A stretch of DNA of 64,000 bases from the NCBI RefSeq assembly GCF_003702045.1, contig NZ_RBTP01000056.1, positions 124,001-188,000 on the forward strand. The letters are read 5' to 3'. Origin of the DNA: Pseudomonas viridiflava (GTDB lineage Bacteria; Pseudomonadota; Gammaproteobacteria; Pseudomonadales; Pseudomonadaceae). Of the stretch, positions 35,765 to 43,747 are shown one piece after another; position 1 is the stretch's first letter, and every line of letters starts with the position of its first letter. Below the pieces are notes generated by a model. That model worked only from the letters and a program-made list of their open reading frames with translations, was not told where the DNA came from and searched no databases. Position numbers and translations under genes: made by a program.

Positions 35765-36447
35765 CAAGGCTCCAGCGGGGCGACCAGACGGCCCCCTTCA
35801 AGGCGGATCAGGCGTCGGCAGCGATGCGCCAGACGCTCATCGTGAGTGACCAGCACCAGCGTCGTGTTGCGCTCCTTGTTCAGTTCGAACAGCAGGTCGC
35901 TGATGCGCTCGCCGGTGTGGCTGTCCAGGTTGCCGGTGGGTTCGTCGGCAAACAGCACGTCCGGGTTCGCGGCGAAGGCGCGGGCGATGGCCACACGCTG
36001 TTGCTCGCCGCCGGACAGCTGGCGCGGCGTGTGGGTCAGGCGCTGACCCAAGCCGACACGCTCCAACAGGTTGCGCGCCTGTTCGCGGGCGTCGCGACGG
36101 CCTTCCAGCTCCATCGGCAGCATGACGTTTTCCAGCGCATTCAGGCTGTCGAGCAGTTGGAACGACTGAAAGACAAAACCGACATGCTCGGCGCGCACCC
36201 GGGCACGCTGGTCTTCGTCCAGTTCGCTCAGGTTGCGGCCTGCAAGGGTCACCGAACCGGCACTGGGCAGGTCGAGCCCCGCGAGCAGACCGAGCAGCGT
36301 GGATTTACCCGAACCCGATGACCCGACGATGGCCAGCGTGTCGCCCTTGTTTAGTTCCAGGGAGAGTTCGTGCAGGATAGTCAGGTCACCTTCGGTGCTG
36401 GGGACCACTTTACTGAGGCTTTGGGCACTGAGAATACTTTCACTCAT
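35764..36447 (-). CDS. ybbA: ABC transporter ATPase (YbbA type)
   Basis: The product has 227 residues, the normal size for a LolD/MacB-type ATPase. Walker A GSSGSGKST (about 44-52), the signature LSGGEQQRVAIARAF, Walker B VLFADEPTGNLD and switch His in LVTHDERLA are present. The start at 36447 (MSESILSAQ) fits the family; the frame runs 72 codons further across the tesA gene and is rejected. The start codons of this gene and tesA are only 10 bases apart in opposite directions. It powers the YbbP-type permease. Confidence 0.93.
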   Translation of the reverse strand: MSESILSAQSLSKVVPSTEGDLTILHELSLELNKGDTLAIVGSSGSGKSTLLGLLAGLDLPSAGSVTLAGRNLSELDEDQRARVRAEHVGFVFQSFQLLDSLNALENVMLPMELEGRRDAREQARNLLERVGLGQRLTHTPRQLSGGEQQRVAIARAFAANPDVLFADEPTGNLDSHTGERISDLLFELNKERNTTLVLVTHDERLAHRCRRLIRLEGGRLVAPLEP

Positions 36448-36457
36448 GGAGAATCCG

Positions 36458-37063
36458 ATGCGTGCGTGGTTTTTAAGTGCTGGCCTGGGGTTGCTGCTGC
36501 TGTCACAGGGCGCGGTGGCGGGCACGGTGTTAATCGTTGGGGATAGTATCAGCGCGGCTTTCGGACTGGATACCCGCGTCGGGTGGGTGAGCCTGCTTGA
36601 ACAGCGGCTCAAGGCACAGGGTTTCGACGATAAGGTGGTCAATGCCTCGATCAGCGGCGACACAAGCTCCGGAGGTCAGGCGCGCCTGCCTGCGCTGCTT
36701 GCAGAGCATAAGCCTGAGCTGGTTATTCTCGAATTGGGTGGCAACGATGGCCTTCGTGGTCAGTTGCCTGCTCAATTGCAACAAAACCTTTCGTCGATGA
36801 TCGACAGCTCCCGCGCCGCTGGCGCCAAGGTGCTGCTGCTGGGGATGCGCATACCGCCTAATTATGGTCCGCGTTACACCAAGGCCTTCGAGGAGGTCTT
36901 CAGCCACCTGGCCGCAGAGAAAAAGGTCCCGTTCGTGCCGTTCTTTCTGGAGGGGGTGGGGGGCGTGCCTCAGTTGATGCAGGCCGATGGGCTTCATCCA
37001 GCGGCAGCGGCTCAGGAAAAACTGCTGGAAAATGTCTGGCCGACCCTGAAACCGCTGCTTTGA
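36458..37063 (+). CDS. tesA: TesA, periplasmic GDSL esterase / lysophospholipase L1
   Basis: The product has 201 residues. Signal peptide about 1-21 (ending Ala-Val-Ala). SGNH-hydrolase blocks: GDSIS (nucleophile Ser at about 30), Gly in ISGDTSSGG, GGNDGLR, and the Asp/His pair in ADGLHP near the end. It hydrolyses acyl-CoA, lysophospholipids and aryl esters in the periplasm. GGAG lies 6 bases before the ATG. Divergent from ybbA with a 10-base gap between start codons, so its promoter must lie inside the ybbA coding sequence. Confidence 0.94.
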   Translation: MRAWFLSAGLGLLLLSQGAVAGTVLIVGDSISAAFGLDTRVGWVSLLEQRLKAQGFDDKVVNASISGDTSSGGQARLPALLAEHKPELVILELGGNDGLRGQLPAQLQQNLSSMIDSSRAAGAKVLLLGMRIPPNYGPRYTKAFEEVFSHLAAEKKVPFVPFFLEGVGGVPQLMQADGLHPAAAAQEKLLENVWPTLKPLL

Positions 37064-37119
37064 GGCTTTTCCAGGCGAGAGCTTTCGGCTAATGTGGCGC
37101 CCCCGATCTGGAGCCCCCC

Positions 37120-37401
37120 ATGCCGCGTCCCGCCTGGTCCCTTTATGCCTATCAAATGCTTGAGCCCGACGAACAGCTCGATCTGTTCGCGTGCCAGGAA
37201 GTGCGGGTGCATCTTATTGCCCGTCAGTTGGAGCTGGGCGGTTCGATCGATCGTACCTTGTGCGGCACCTTGCTGCCGGCTCAACCGCATCTGGCGGCGG
37301 TCGAACTCGATGCATTGCGCGATGAGCGTTTGTGTCCCCTGTGCAAGGCGATTCTGGATGCCCAGCGACGAGGCATGAACCCGATCTGGCCCGAGTTATA
37401 G
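37120..37401 (+). CDS. Conserved hypothetical protein with Cys motif
   Basis: The product has 93 residues, with no signal peptide. It carries single Cys at about residues 25 and 48 and a CPLC motif at about 72-75, which together could bind one metal ion. It has many Leu and acidic residues and is probably soluble. It is placed between tesA and the L,D-transpeptidase as in other pseudomonads, but no function is known to me. The ATG at 37120 has no strong ribosome site, so the start is uncertain. Confidence 0.7.
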   Translation: MPRPAWSLYAYQMLEPDEQLDLFACQEVRVHLIARQLELGGSIDRTLCGTLLPAQPHLAAVELDALRDERLCPLCKAILDAQRRGMNPIWPEL

Positions 37402-37503
37402 CCGTTACCAATAGAGGGCTGGCGCAGATATCCCCGATTCGCCGGACGCAGGTGTACACTTCACTTCTTTCCCAACTCGCCGTTACCCGAAGGATCTTCC
37501 CGG

Positions 37504-38469
37504 ATGTTGTCGCGCATTCCAGCCGTTACCCGCTGTCTGTCACTTGCTGCTCTCTGCGCGGCGAGCTCTGTCCATGCACTGGAGTTTCCTCTGCCGCCGC
37601 CCGGCGAGGACATCGTCGGGCAGGTGCAGGTCATCAAGGCCAAATACGAAGACACCTTCGCTGACATCGGTACCCAATACGACTTGGGCTATCTGGAAAT
37701 GATTGCCGCCAACCCGGGCGTCGATCCCTGGCTGCCGGGTGCAGGCAAAGACATCGTGCTGCCGACCCGTTTCATTCTGCCGCCGGGCCCGCGTGAAGGA
37801 ATCGTGATCAACCTGGCGGAGTACCGGATGTACTACTACCCGAAAGGGCAGAACGTGGTGCACACCTATCCGCTGGGTGTCGGTCGCGAGGGCTGGGGTT
37901 CGCCCATCGGCGTCACCAAGGTCACGGCCAAGACGCCGAACCCGACCTGGACTCCTCCTGCCTCTATCAAGGCCGAGCATGCCGCAGACGGTGATCCGTT
38001 GCCCAATGTCGTGCCGGCCGGTCCCGATAACCCGCTGGGGCCGTTCAAGTTCGGCCTGGGCATGTCCGGCTACCTGATCCACGGTTCGAACAAGAAATTC
38101 GGCATCGGCATGCGCACCAGCCACGGCTGTTTCCGCATGTACAACGACAATGTGCTGGAGCTGGCCGACATGGCGCCGGTCGGCACTACGGTGCGGATCA
38201 TCAGCGAGCCCTACAAGTTCGGACTGAGCGGCGGTAAGGTTTTCCTGGAAGCGCACACGCCGGTGGATGATCTGGGCAATCCTTCGGTGGTCGACAAGCA
38301 CACGGCGGTCATCAACGCCCTGCTCAAGCGCGACGATCTGGCCAATAACCTGCGCATGAACTGGGACCTGGTACGTGATGTGGTCGCGGCCGAAGACGGC
38401 ATGCCGGTGGAGATCGCGGTGCCGGGGACGGCTCCTGCTGCGGCTGAGGCTCCGGTTATTTTTCAGTAA
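37504..38469 (+). CDS. L,D-transpeptidase (YkuD/ErfK family)
   Basis: The product has 321 residues. A signal peptide (about 1-26, ending His-Ala) is followed by a LysM-like segment (about 48-92) and a YkuD domain with the catalytic block: His in LIHGSNKKFG (H193) and SHGCFR (S206-R211, nucleophile C209). It forms 3-3 cross-links or attaches Braun-type lipoprotein to peptidoglycan in the periplasm. oprI, encoding a peptidoglycan-associated lipoprotein ending in Lys, lies next door on the other strand, so OprI attachment is an attractive but unproven job. Confidence 0.93.
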   Translation: MLSRIPAVTRCLSLAALCAASSVHALEFPLPPPGEDIVGQVQVIKAKYEDTFADIGTQYDLGYLEMIAANPGVDPWLPGAGKDIVLPTRFILPPGPREGIVINLAEYRMYYYPKGQNVVHTYPLGVGREGWGSPIGVTKVTAKTPNPTWTPPASIKAEHAADGDPLPNVVPAGPDNPLGPFKFGLGMSGYLIHGSNKKFGIGMRTSHGCFRMYNDNVLELADMAPVGTTVRIISEPYKFGLSGGKVFLEAHTPVDDLGNPSVVDKHTAVINALLKRDDLANNLRMNWDLVRDVVAAEDGMPVEIAVPGTAPAAAEAPVIFQ

Positions 38470-38889
38470 CCGGATGAAGGCTCGGCTCACTCGACCCTCG
38501 GGTGGTGCCATCCCGCAGCGTTTGATCATGCTCATCGCTCCGCAAGGGCACGCAGCCGGTGACGCTGCGTGTCAAAAGCGGAGCAGACTGCCGATTCAGT
38601 GAGCCATGCGCTCGGCTTAAGTCACCTTTTCGCCCCTCGGCGACTTACTTTGAGGGGCCAAAGCAAGTAAAGCCCTTTGCTCCGGTTCCGGCCCCGGCTT
38701 CGCCGGGGTTCTGACTATCGCGTTAGAAAAGCGAGTTAGTGCTGCTGCTTCCTTTGGAAACCAGATGACCTGGATATAACGCTGAGCACAGGGCTTCGGG
38801 CGCGATCACACTCCACACATCTCAAACGTCAGCCAATAAAAAAGCCGACCCGTTGCCGGGTCGGCCTTCCAACAATCCCGAGGGGACTA
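38470..38889. other. 420-bp gene-free stretch with a composite repeat
   Basis: No credible gene is seen. A nested hairpin at 38537-38584 (GCTCCGC and GCGGAGC outside, GCACGCAGC and GCTGCGTGT inside) is followed by an 18-base sequence at 38600-38617 that recurs exactly at 47788-47805. A GC-rich inverted segment lies around 38688-38710, and the oprI terminator ends the stretch. It looks like a dispersed Pseudomonas intergenic repeat. Confidence 0.6.
38838..38865 (-). terminator. Terminator of oprI
   Basis: On the - strand GCCGACCCG (38865-38857) pairs with CGGGTCGGC (38852-38844) around a 4-base loop and is followed by TTTTTT (38843-38838). A textbook intrinsic terminator, 24 bases after the oprI stop. 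Confidence 0.93.
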
Positions 38890-39141
38890 TTACTTGCGGC
38901 TAGCCTTGTCCAACATGCGCAGAGCGCGCTCGTTGGCTTCGTCAGCAGTTTGCTGAGCTTTTTGAGCTGCAGCCAGTGCTTCGTCAGCCTTGCGGTAGGC
39001 TTCGTCGGCACGTGCTTGCGAACGGGCTGCTGCGTCTTCGGTAGCTGTCAGACGAGCTTCGGTTTCTTTGGATACGCTGCTGCAACCGGTGGCCAGAACT
39101 GCTGCCAGAGCCAGAGCAGAGAATTTCAGAACGTTGTTCAT
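38890..39141 (-). CDS. oprI: OprI, major outer-membrane lipoprotein
   Basis: The product has 83 residues. It has a lipoprotein signal with lipobox A-T-G-C (Cys at about 20), then a helical, Ala-rich heptad-repeat coiled coil, ending in Ser-Arg-Lys. The C-terminal Lys is the residue that links Braun-type lipoproteins to peptidoglycan. Trimers tether the outer membrane to the wall. The start at 39141 has AAGGGGA about 6 bases upstream; an earlier Met five codons up overlaps this site. A strong promoter and terminator flank the gene, as expected for one of the most abundant mRNAs. Confidence 0.97.
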   Translation of the reverse strand: MNNVLKFSALALAAVLATGCSSVSKETEARLTATEDAAARSQARADEAYRKADEALAAAQKAQQTADEANERALRMLDKASRK

Positions 39142-39208
39142 CGTGTTCCCCTTCAAGGACTTAATTCGAATTAGTCATCTCTCGAAAGTGAGAAAATGAC
39201 CGGCGTAC

Positions 39209-39236
39209 ATAGTACCCATTGTTTGTAGTAAGTAAA
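39209..39236 (-). promoter_or_regulatory. oprI promoter candidate
   Basis: On the - strand TTTACT (39236-39231) is followed by a 16-base spacer and TACTAT (39214-39209, 5 of 6 matches to -10). It predicts a start near 39202 and a leader of about 60 bases. Confidence 0.6.
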
Positions 39237-39353
39237 CGGACGAAGCGCAAGAAGGGCATAAATTTCTTGGCTTTGAAAGTGTTCCGCGTTACTCCTCATG
39301 CAAACTGTCTAAAAACTATCCACTTTGCTGTGACCGACGACCGCTGTAAGGGA

Positions 39354-39504
39354 CGATAACAATCGGATCCAGGCGGCTCATCATAGCCAACCCAAGCGGG
39401 CCATGTACGGCGGCTTGTTATCGCCTTCTCATGCCGGGTGTAGCGCTTTTCCATACTTGTGGACTAAGCGCGCCTATGGTTCGGAACCGGAGTTGTCTGG
39501 ATCC
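39354..39504. other. Nested inverted repeats, candidate structured RNA or regulator site
   Basis: CGATAACAA (39354-39362) faces TTGTTATCG (39415-39423), a perfect 9-bp arm pair around 52 bases. Overlapping it, GGATCCAG (39365-39372) faces CTGGATCC (39497-39504). The two pairings interlock, so they are mutually exclusive or alternative folds. No protein is encoded. Nature unknown. Confidence 0.4.
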
Positions 39505-39749
39505 TCCAGCATGAACTGATGCGCGGGTCGCGTGGAGTTCGGCTGCGACTCACGCTTGTTTTTATGCTTTTTTATAAGCAACGCACTTGAGCATCAACGG
39601 CAATGACGCCTACTATTTACAGGTGCTCTTTTAGAGATCGGCCAGGCTCTTCTCGGTGTCAAAACAGGCACAGGGTGGCGTAGATGTTCCTTCGCCGGAA
39701 AAAGATCGGTAAGGTAGGGGTCAAATTCCAAGACCCGCGAGGAGTAGCG

Positions 39750-40031
39750 ATGAGCGAGGCGTTGTCCATCCACCATGATCAGACCGGCCATCAGTTCGAA
39801 ATCAACATTGACGGCCATCGTGCCTACCTGACCTATATGGATCTGGGTAAGCAGACGCTGGATTTCTATCGGACCTTCGTCCCGGATGCACTGCGAGGCA
39901 GGGGCATCGCTGCTGCGCTGACCGAAAAGGCGCTCGATTACGCCGACAGCATGGGCTATACGGTGATTCCTTCCTGCTCTTATGTGGAACGGTACATGGA
40001 GCGTCACCAACGACAGGCCGCCAAAATCTGA
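39750..40031 (+). CDS. Small GNAT N-acetyltransferase (YjdJ type)
   Basis: The product has 93 residues from the ATG at 39750, which has GAGGAG about 7 bases upstream. A longer in-frame start at 39684 lacks such a site. The compact GNAT fold is visible: HRAYLTYMDLG, then VPDALRGRGIAAALTEKALDYA (acetyl-CoA pyrophosphate loop R-G-x-G-I-A; arginine at about 50) and V-I-P-S-C-S-Y-V near the end. Members of this Gcn5-like short family (about 90-100 residues) have unknown substrates. A shared bidirectional terminator separates it from the DAHP synthase gene. Confidence 0.85.
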   Translation: MSEALSIHHDQTGHQFEINIDGHRAYLTYMDLGKQTLDFYRTFVPDALRGRGIAAALTEKALDYADSMGYTVIPSCSYVERYMERHQRQAAKI

Positions 40032-40057
40032 TCGCCGTTGCCCTGATCAACCGCATG

Positions 40058-40085
40058 AAAAACGCCGAGCATTGCTCGGCGTTTT
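40058..40085. terminator. Bidirectional terminator between GNAT and DAHP synthase genes
   Basis: A-tract plus ACGCCGAGC (to 40070) pairs with GCTCGGCGT (from 40074) followed by TTTT. The symmetric A/T tracts allow termination of both converging transcripts. Confidence 0.9.
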
Positions 40086-40102
40086 CGTGACTGCATAACC
40101 GT

Positions 40103-41191
40103 TTACTGACGCTTGCGGGCCGGCAATACACCCTTGAGTTTGGCGTGCATGCTGCGCAGGGTTTTTTCGGTACTTTCCCAATCGATGCAGGCATCGGTGA
40201 TGGACACGCCGTATTGCAATTCGGACAAGTCTTTCGGAATTGCCTGGCAACCCCAGTTCAGATGACTTTCAACCATCAGGCCAATGATCGACTCGTTGCC
40301 TTCCAGGATCTGGTTGGCGACGTTTTCCATGACCAGCGGCTGCAGGGCAGGGTCTTTGTTGGAATTGGCGTGGCTGCAATCGACCATGATGTTCGGACGA
40401 ATACCGGCCTTGTTCAAGGCTTGTTCGCAGAGCGCGACGCTCACCGAGTCATAGTTGGGCTTGCCGTTGCCGCCGCGCAGGACCACGTGACCGTAGGCAT
40501 TGCCTTTGGTGGTCACGATAGAGACGCCGCCTTCCTGATTGATACCCAGGAACCGGTGCGGGCTGGACACCGACTGCAAGGCGTTGATGGCCACTGTCAG
40601 ACCGCCATCGGTGCCGTTCTTGAAACCGACGGCCGACGACAGGCCGGACGCCATTTCGCGGTGGGTCTGGGATTCGGTGGTCCGGGCGCCGATGGCCGAC
40701 CAACTGATCAGGTCCTGCAAATACTGCGGGGAGATCGGGTCCAGCGCTTCGGTTGCGGTCGGCAGGCCCATCTCGGCCAGGTCCAGCAGCAACTGACGAC
40801 CGATGTGCAGGCCGTCCTGAATCTTGAACGAGTCGTCCAGGTACGGATCGTTGATCAGGCCTTTCCAGCCGACGGTGGTGCGCGGTTTCTCGAAGTAGAC
40901 GCGCATGACCAGATACAAAGTGTCCGAGACTTCGGCAGCCAGCGCCTTGAGGCGTTCGGCATATTCCTTGGCCGCTTTCAGGTCATGGATCGAGCATGGG
41001 CCGATCACGATGAACAGGCGGTGGTCGTTGCCGTCGAGGATGTTGCGGATCACTTCGCGGCCCTGGCTGACCGTGTGCAGCGCAGCGTCGGTCAGGGGGA
41101 TTTCGCGTTTGAGCTGATCCGGTGTGATCAGAGTCTCGTTGGATGCAACGTTGAGGTCGTCAATCGGTAAATCAGCCATCGTGTTACTCAT
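40103..41191 (-). CDS. 3-deoxy-7-phosphoheptulonate (DAHP) synthase, class I
   Basis: The product has 362 residues, the length of AroF/G/H type I enzymes. Family blocks: FIVIGPCSIHD (about 60-70), MRVYFEKPRTTVGWKGLINDP, the GARTTESQTHREMASG region, KNGTDGG, LRGGNGKPNYD, and the metal-binding stretch VDCSHANSNKD. It condenses phosphoenolpyruvate and erythrose-4-phosphate in the first step of aromatic amino acid synthesis. Which amino acid inhibits this isozyme cannot be told safely from sequence. The Met at 41179 is an alternative start. Confidence 0.95.
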   Translation of the reverse strand: MSNTMADLPIDDLNVASNETLITPDQLKREIPLTDAALHTVSQGREVIRNILDGNDHRLFIVIGPCSIHDLKAAKEYAERLKALAAEVSDTLYLVMRVYFEKPRTTVGWKGLINDPYLDDSFKIQDGLHIGRQLLLDLAEMGLPTATEALDPISPQYLQDLISWSAIGARTTESQTHREMASGLSSAVGFKNGTDGGLTVAINALQSVSSPHRFLGINQEGGVSIVTTKGNAYGHVVLRGGNGKPNYDSVSVALCEQALNKAGIRPNIMVDCSHANSNKDPALQPLVMENVANQILEGNESIIGLMVESHLNWGCQAIPKDLSELQYGVSITDACIDWESTEKTLRSMHAKLKGVLPARKRQ

Positions 41192-41414
41192 CAGGTCGCG
41201 GGTACTGGCCGCCTGTGATCCCCTGTGCGGCGGTGCCCAGCAGGTTTGAGCGCAGTGGGGAGCGGAACCTTAGCGCGTTATCGCGTTGTTCGACAATGGG
41301 CAAAGCTGCGCATTGGGCCGGTTTACCGGCAGTTCATGCCCCTTAATGCATCTGTCATTTGCAACCCGTGACGCTGCAACGGATAGTGTGTCGCCTGAAG
41401 TGAGGGCTAATTTT

Positions 41415-41750
41415 TTGATTGAACTGCAACTGAGCGACCTGGACATCGACCACCAATTGCTCGGGCTTCCGGGGACGTCACTGGTGATTTTCACCAGCGT
41501 CGGCTGTTCGGCCTGCCGCTGGGCTAGGCAGCAGTTGCCGGGCATGGGCCTGCCAATCGACCGGCTGTGCTGGATCGACGCCCAGGACAATGGCGGCGCC
41601 GTGCAGCGCTACGAGGTGTTTCATCTACCGGCGTTGTTTGCGGTACGCGACGGTGCATTTTTCGGAGCGATTCGAGCACCGCTGACGTTCGAGTCAATAG
41701 CGTCTGCGCTGGAGCGTGCCCTGGGCAGCCCACCTGACGAATTGCCCTGA
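41415..41750 (+). CDS. Thioredoxin-like protein with CSAC motif
   Basis: The product has 111 residues from a TTG at 41415, chosen because GAGGG lies 8 bases upstream. The frame is open to 41286 but without a ribosome site. It has a thioredoxin fold with the redox motif C-S-A-C (about 31-34) in place of CGPC, and the cis-Pro position in FHLPALFAV. It has no signal peptide and is cytoplasmic. It lies 26 bp before the PanE-like gene. Probably a thiol-disulfide reductase of narrow function; partner unknown. Confidence 0.78.
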   Translation: MIELQLSDLDIDHQLLGLPGTSLVIFTSVGCSACRWARQQLPGMGLPIDRLCWIDAQDNGGAVQRYEVFHLPALFAVRDGAFFGAIRAPLTFESIASALERALGSPPDELP

Positions 41751-41776
41751 ATCAGACACTCAGCAAGAGAGACGTT

Positions 41777-42733
41777 ATGAGCAATGAGACCAAACGCCCA
41801 CGCATCGGCATTGTAGGCACTGGCGCCATCGGCGGCTTTTACGGCCTGATGCTGGCACGGGCCGGGTTCGATGTGCATTTTTTGCTGCGCAGCGAATTCA
41901 ATGCGGTCGTGAAGGACGGCCTTCACGTCAACAGTTCGGTGCATGGCCCGCTGCATCTGAGCCCTGTTCAAGCCTACCGCTCGGCGGACAATATGCCGCC
42001 CTGCGACTGGCTTTTGGTGGGCACCAAAAGCACCGGCAATGCCGAACTGGGTCCGATCATTACCCGAATGGCCGCCGAGGGCGCGAAAGTACTGCTCTTG
42101 CAGAACGGATTGGCGGTCGAGGATCAGTTGCGAGCCGTGTTGCCTGATGGCCTTCATGTGCTGGGTGGGCTGTGTTTCGTCTGCGTTCATCGAACCGCGC
42201 CCGGCGTCGTGACACATCAGGCTTTCGGTGCGGTCAGCGTGGGATATCACAGCGGCCCGGCGTCTGATGACGCAGAACGCCTGTCTATTGTCCAGGCCTG
42301 CGCGGATATGTTCAGGCGCGCAGACATCGAAGCCCACGCGATGGCCAATCTGCAACAGGCGCGCTGGCAGAAGTTGGTGTGGAACGTGCCGTATAACGGG
42401 CTTTCGGCGCTGTTGCGGACCAGCACATCGCGCTTGATGAGCGACCCCGCCAGCCGAGATCTGGTGCTGGCGCTGATGGATGAAGTGGTCCAGGGCGCAC
42501 AGGCCTGTGGTCATGCGTTGCCGGACGGTATTGCGCGTCACCTGTTCTCGGTGACCGAAGGCATGCCGGACTACAAGCCCAGCATGCACCACGACCTGAT
42601 TGAACGGCGCCCGCTAGAACTGGACGCCATCTATGCCCGGCCGCTGGCGGCCGCATTGAAAGCGGGCTGCGAGATGCCACGGGTTCGCACGCTGTATCAG
42701 GCGTTAGCCTTTATTGACCGTGAAAACCGATAA
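41777..42733 (+). CDS. Ketopantoate reductase-like (PanE/ApbA family)
   Basis: The product has 318 residues. The N-terminal Rossmann domain has the NADP-binding loop G-x-G-A-I-G-G (about 14-20), then W-L-L-V-G-T-K-S, L-L-Q-N-G-L and the C-terminal helical domain with K-L-V-W-N-V-P-Y-N-G-L-S-A-L and P-S-M-H-H-D. This is the pattern of 2-dehydropantoate 2-reductases, where the Lys and Asn are catalytic. Pseudomonads carry several paralogues, so pantothenate synthesis is likely but not certain. It is part of a three-gene run with thioredoxin-like and nucleotidase genes (gaps 26 and 17 bp). Confidence 0.85.
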   Translation: MSNETKRPRIGIVGTGAIGGFYGLMLARAGFDVHFLLRSEFNAVVKDGLHVNSSVHGPLHLSPVQAYRSADNMPPCDWLLVGTKSTGNAELGPIITRMAAEGAKVLLLQNGLAVEDQLRAVLPDGLHVLGGLCFVCVHRTAPGVVTHQAFGAVSVGYHSGPASDDAERLSIVQACADMFRRADIEAHAMANLQQARWQKLVWNVPYNGLSALLRTSTSRLMSDPASRDLVLALMDEVVQGAQACGHALPDGIARHLFSVTEGMPDYKPSMHHDLIERRPLELDAIYARPLAAALKAGCEMPRVRTLYQALAFIDRENR

Positions 42734-42750
42734 ACACACGAGGAAAAGGC

Positions 42751-43656
42751 ATGGCAGACGCTGAAGGTCACAAGTTGGTACTGGCGATCTCATCGCGAGC
42801 GCTGTTCGATCTGAGCGACAGCCACGCGGTGTACATGACGCAAGGTGTCGAGGCTTACCGCCAGTATCAGATCGAGCATGAAGACGAGATTCTGGAGCCG
42901 GGCGACGCCTATCTGCTGGTGGAAAAGCTGCTCAGCCTCAACGCGAGCCTTAGCAGCGCGCGGGTCGAGGTGGTGCTGGTGTCGCGCAACAGTGCCGATA
43001 CCGGGCTGCGGGTGTTCAATTCGATCCAGCATTACGGGCTGGACATCAGCCGTGCTGCGTTTGTCGGCGGACGCAGCCCTTATCCCTATCTGGCGGCGTT
43101 CGGCTGCCATCTGTTCCTGTCGACCCATGCCGAAGACGTGCGCAGCGCGCTGGATGCCGGGTTTGCAGCCGCAACGATCCTGTCGGGCGGGGCGCGACGT
43201 GCGGCCAGCGCCGAGCTGCGTATTGCGTTCGATGGCGATGCGGTGCTGTTCTCCGATGAGTCCGAGCGGATCTATCAGTCCGGCGGACTGGCGGCGTTTC
43301 AGGCCAGCGAGCGTGAATCTGCCCGCGAGCCCTTGCGGGGTGGGCCATTCAAACCGTTCTTGGCCGCGCTCAATCTGTTGCAGCGCGAATTTCCCGAGGC
43401 AAGCTGCCCGATCCGCACTGCGCTGGTGACCGCCCGTTCGGCGCCGGCTCATGAGCGCGTGATACGCACATTGCGTGAATGGGATATCCGACTGGATGAA
43501 TCGCTGTTCTTGGGCGGGTTGCAGAAATCGGCTTTCCTGGAAGCCTTTGCCGCCGACGTGTTCTTCGATGATCAGCCCGGGCACTGCGAAAAAGCCCGTG
43601 AGGTAGTGGCTACCGGCCATGTTCCCCACGGAATCAGTAACGAAATCAGGCCTTGA
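42751..43656 (+). CDS. Cytosolic 5'-nucleotidase I (cN-I) family protein
   Basis: The product has 301 residues. It matches the NT5C1-type family: V-L-A-I-S-S-R-A-L-F-D at the start, V-V-L-V-S-R-N-S-A-D-T-G-L-R-V-F-x-S-I, AFVGG-x-P-Y-x-Y-L, AFDGDAVLFSDE (the HAD-type Asp pair, about 166-177), ALVTARSAPAHERVIRTLR, and FFDDQPGHCE. It dephosphorylates nucleoside monophosphates. AGGAAAAGG precedes the ATG. Cytoplasmic. Confidence 0.88.
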   Translation: MADAEGHKLVLAISSRALFDLSDSHAVYMTQGVEAYRQYQIEHEDEILEPGDAYLLVEKLLSLNASLSSARVEVVLVSRNSADTGLRVFNSIQHYGLDISRAAFVGGRSPYPYLAAFGCHLFLSTHAEDVRSALDAGFAAATILSGGARRAASAELRIAFDGDAVLFSDESERIYQSGGLAAFQASERESAREPLRGGPFKPFLAALNLLQREFPEASCPIRTALVTARSAPAHERVIRTLREWDIRLDESLFLGGLQKSAFLEAFAADVFFDDQPGHCEKAREVVATGHVPHGISNEIRP

Positions 43657-43747
43657 ACGGACCGGCTGTCAATTGCCCGCCGTCGCAGCCTTTGGCGCGC
43701 TGCTAAGCTGAATCAATCTCCGCCATTGTGGCTGTTCGGGAGGTTGT

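Larger units (their letters stand above)
39142..39749. other. 608-bp gene-free stretch between oprI and the GNAT gene
   Basis: No supported open frame. It contains the oprI promoter at its left end, nested inverted repeats at 39354-39504, an A/T-rich patch with GCTTTTTTATAAGC near 39569-39582, and the hairpin GGGTC/GACCC near 39718-39736 just before the GNAT gene. The gap is long for this compact genome and could hold a small RNA. Confidence 0.5.
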
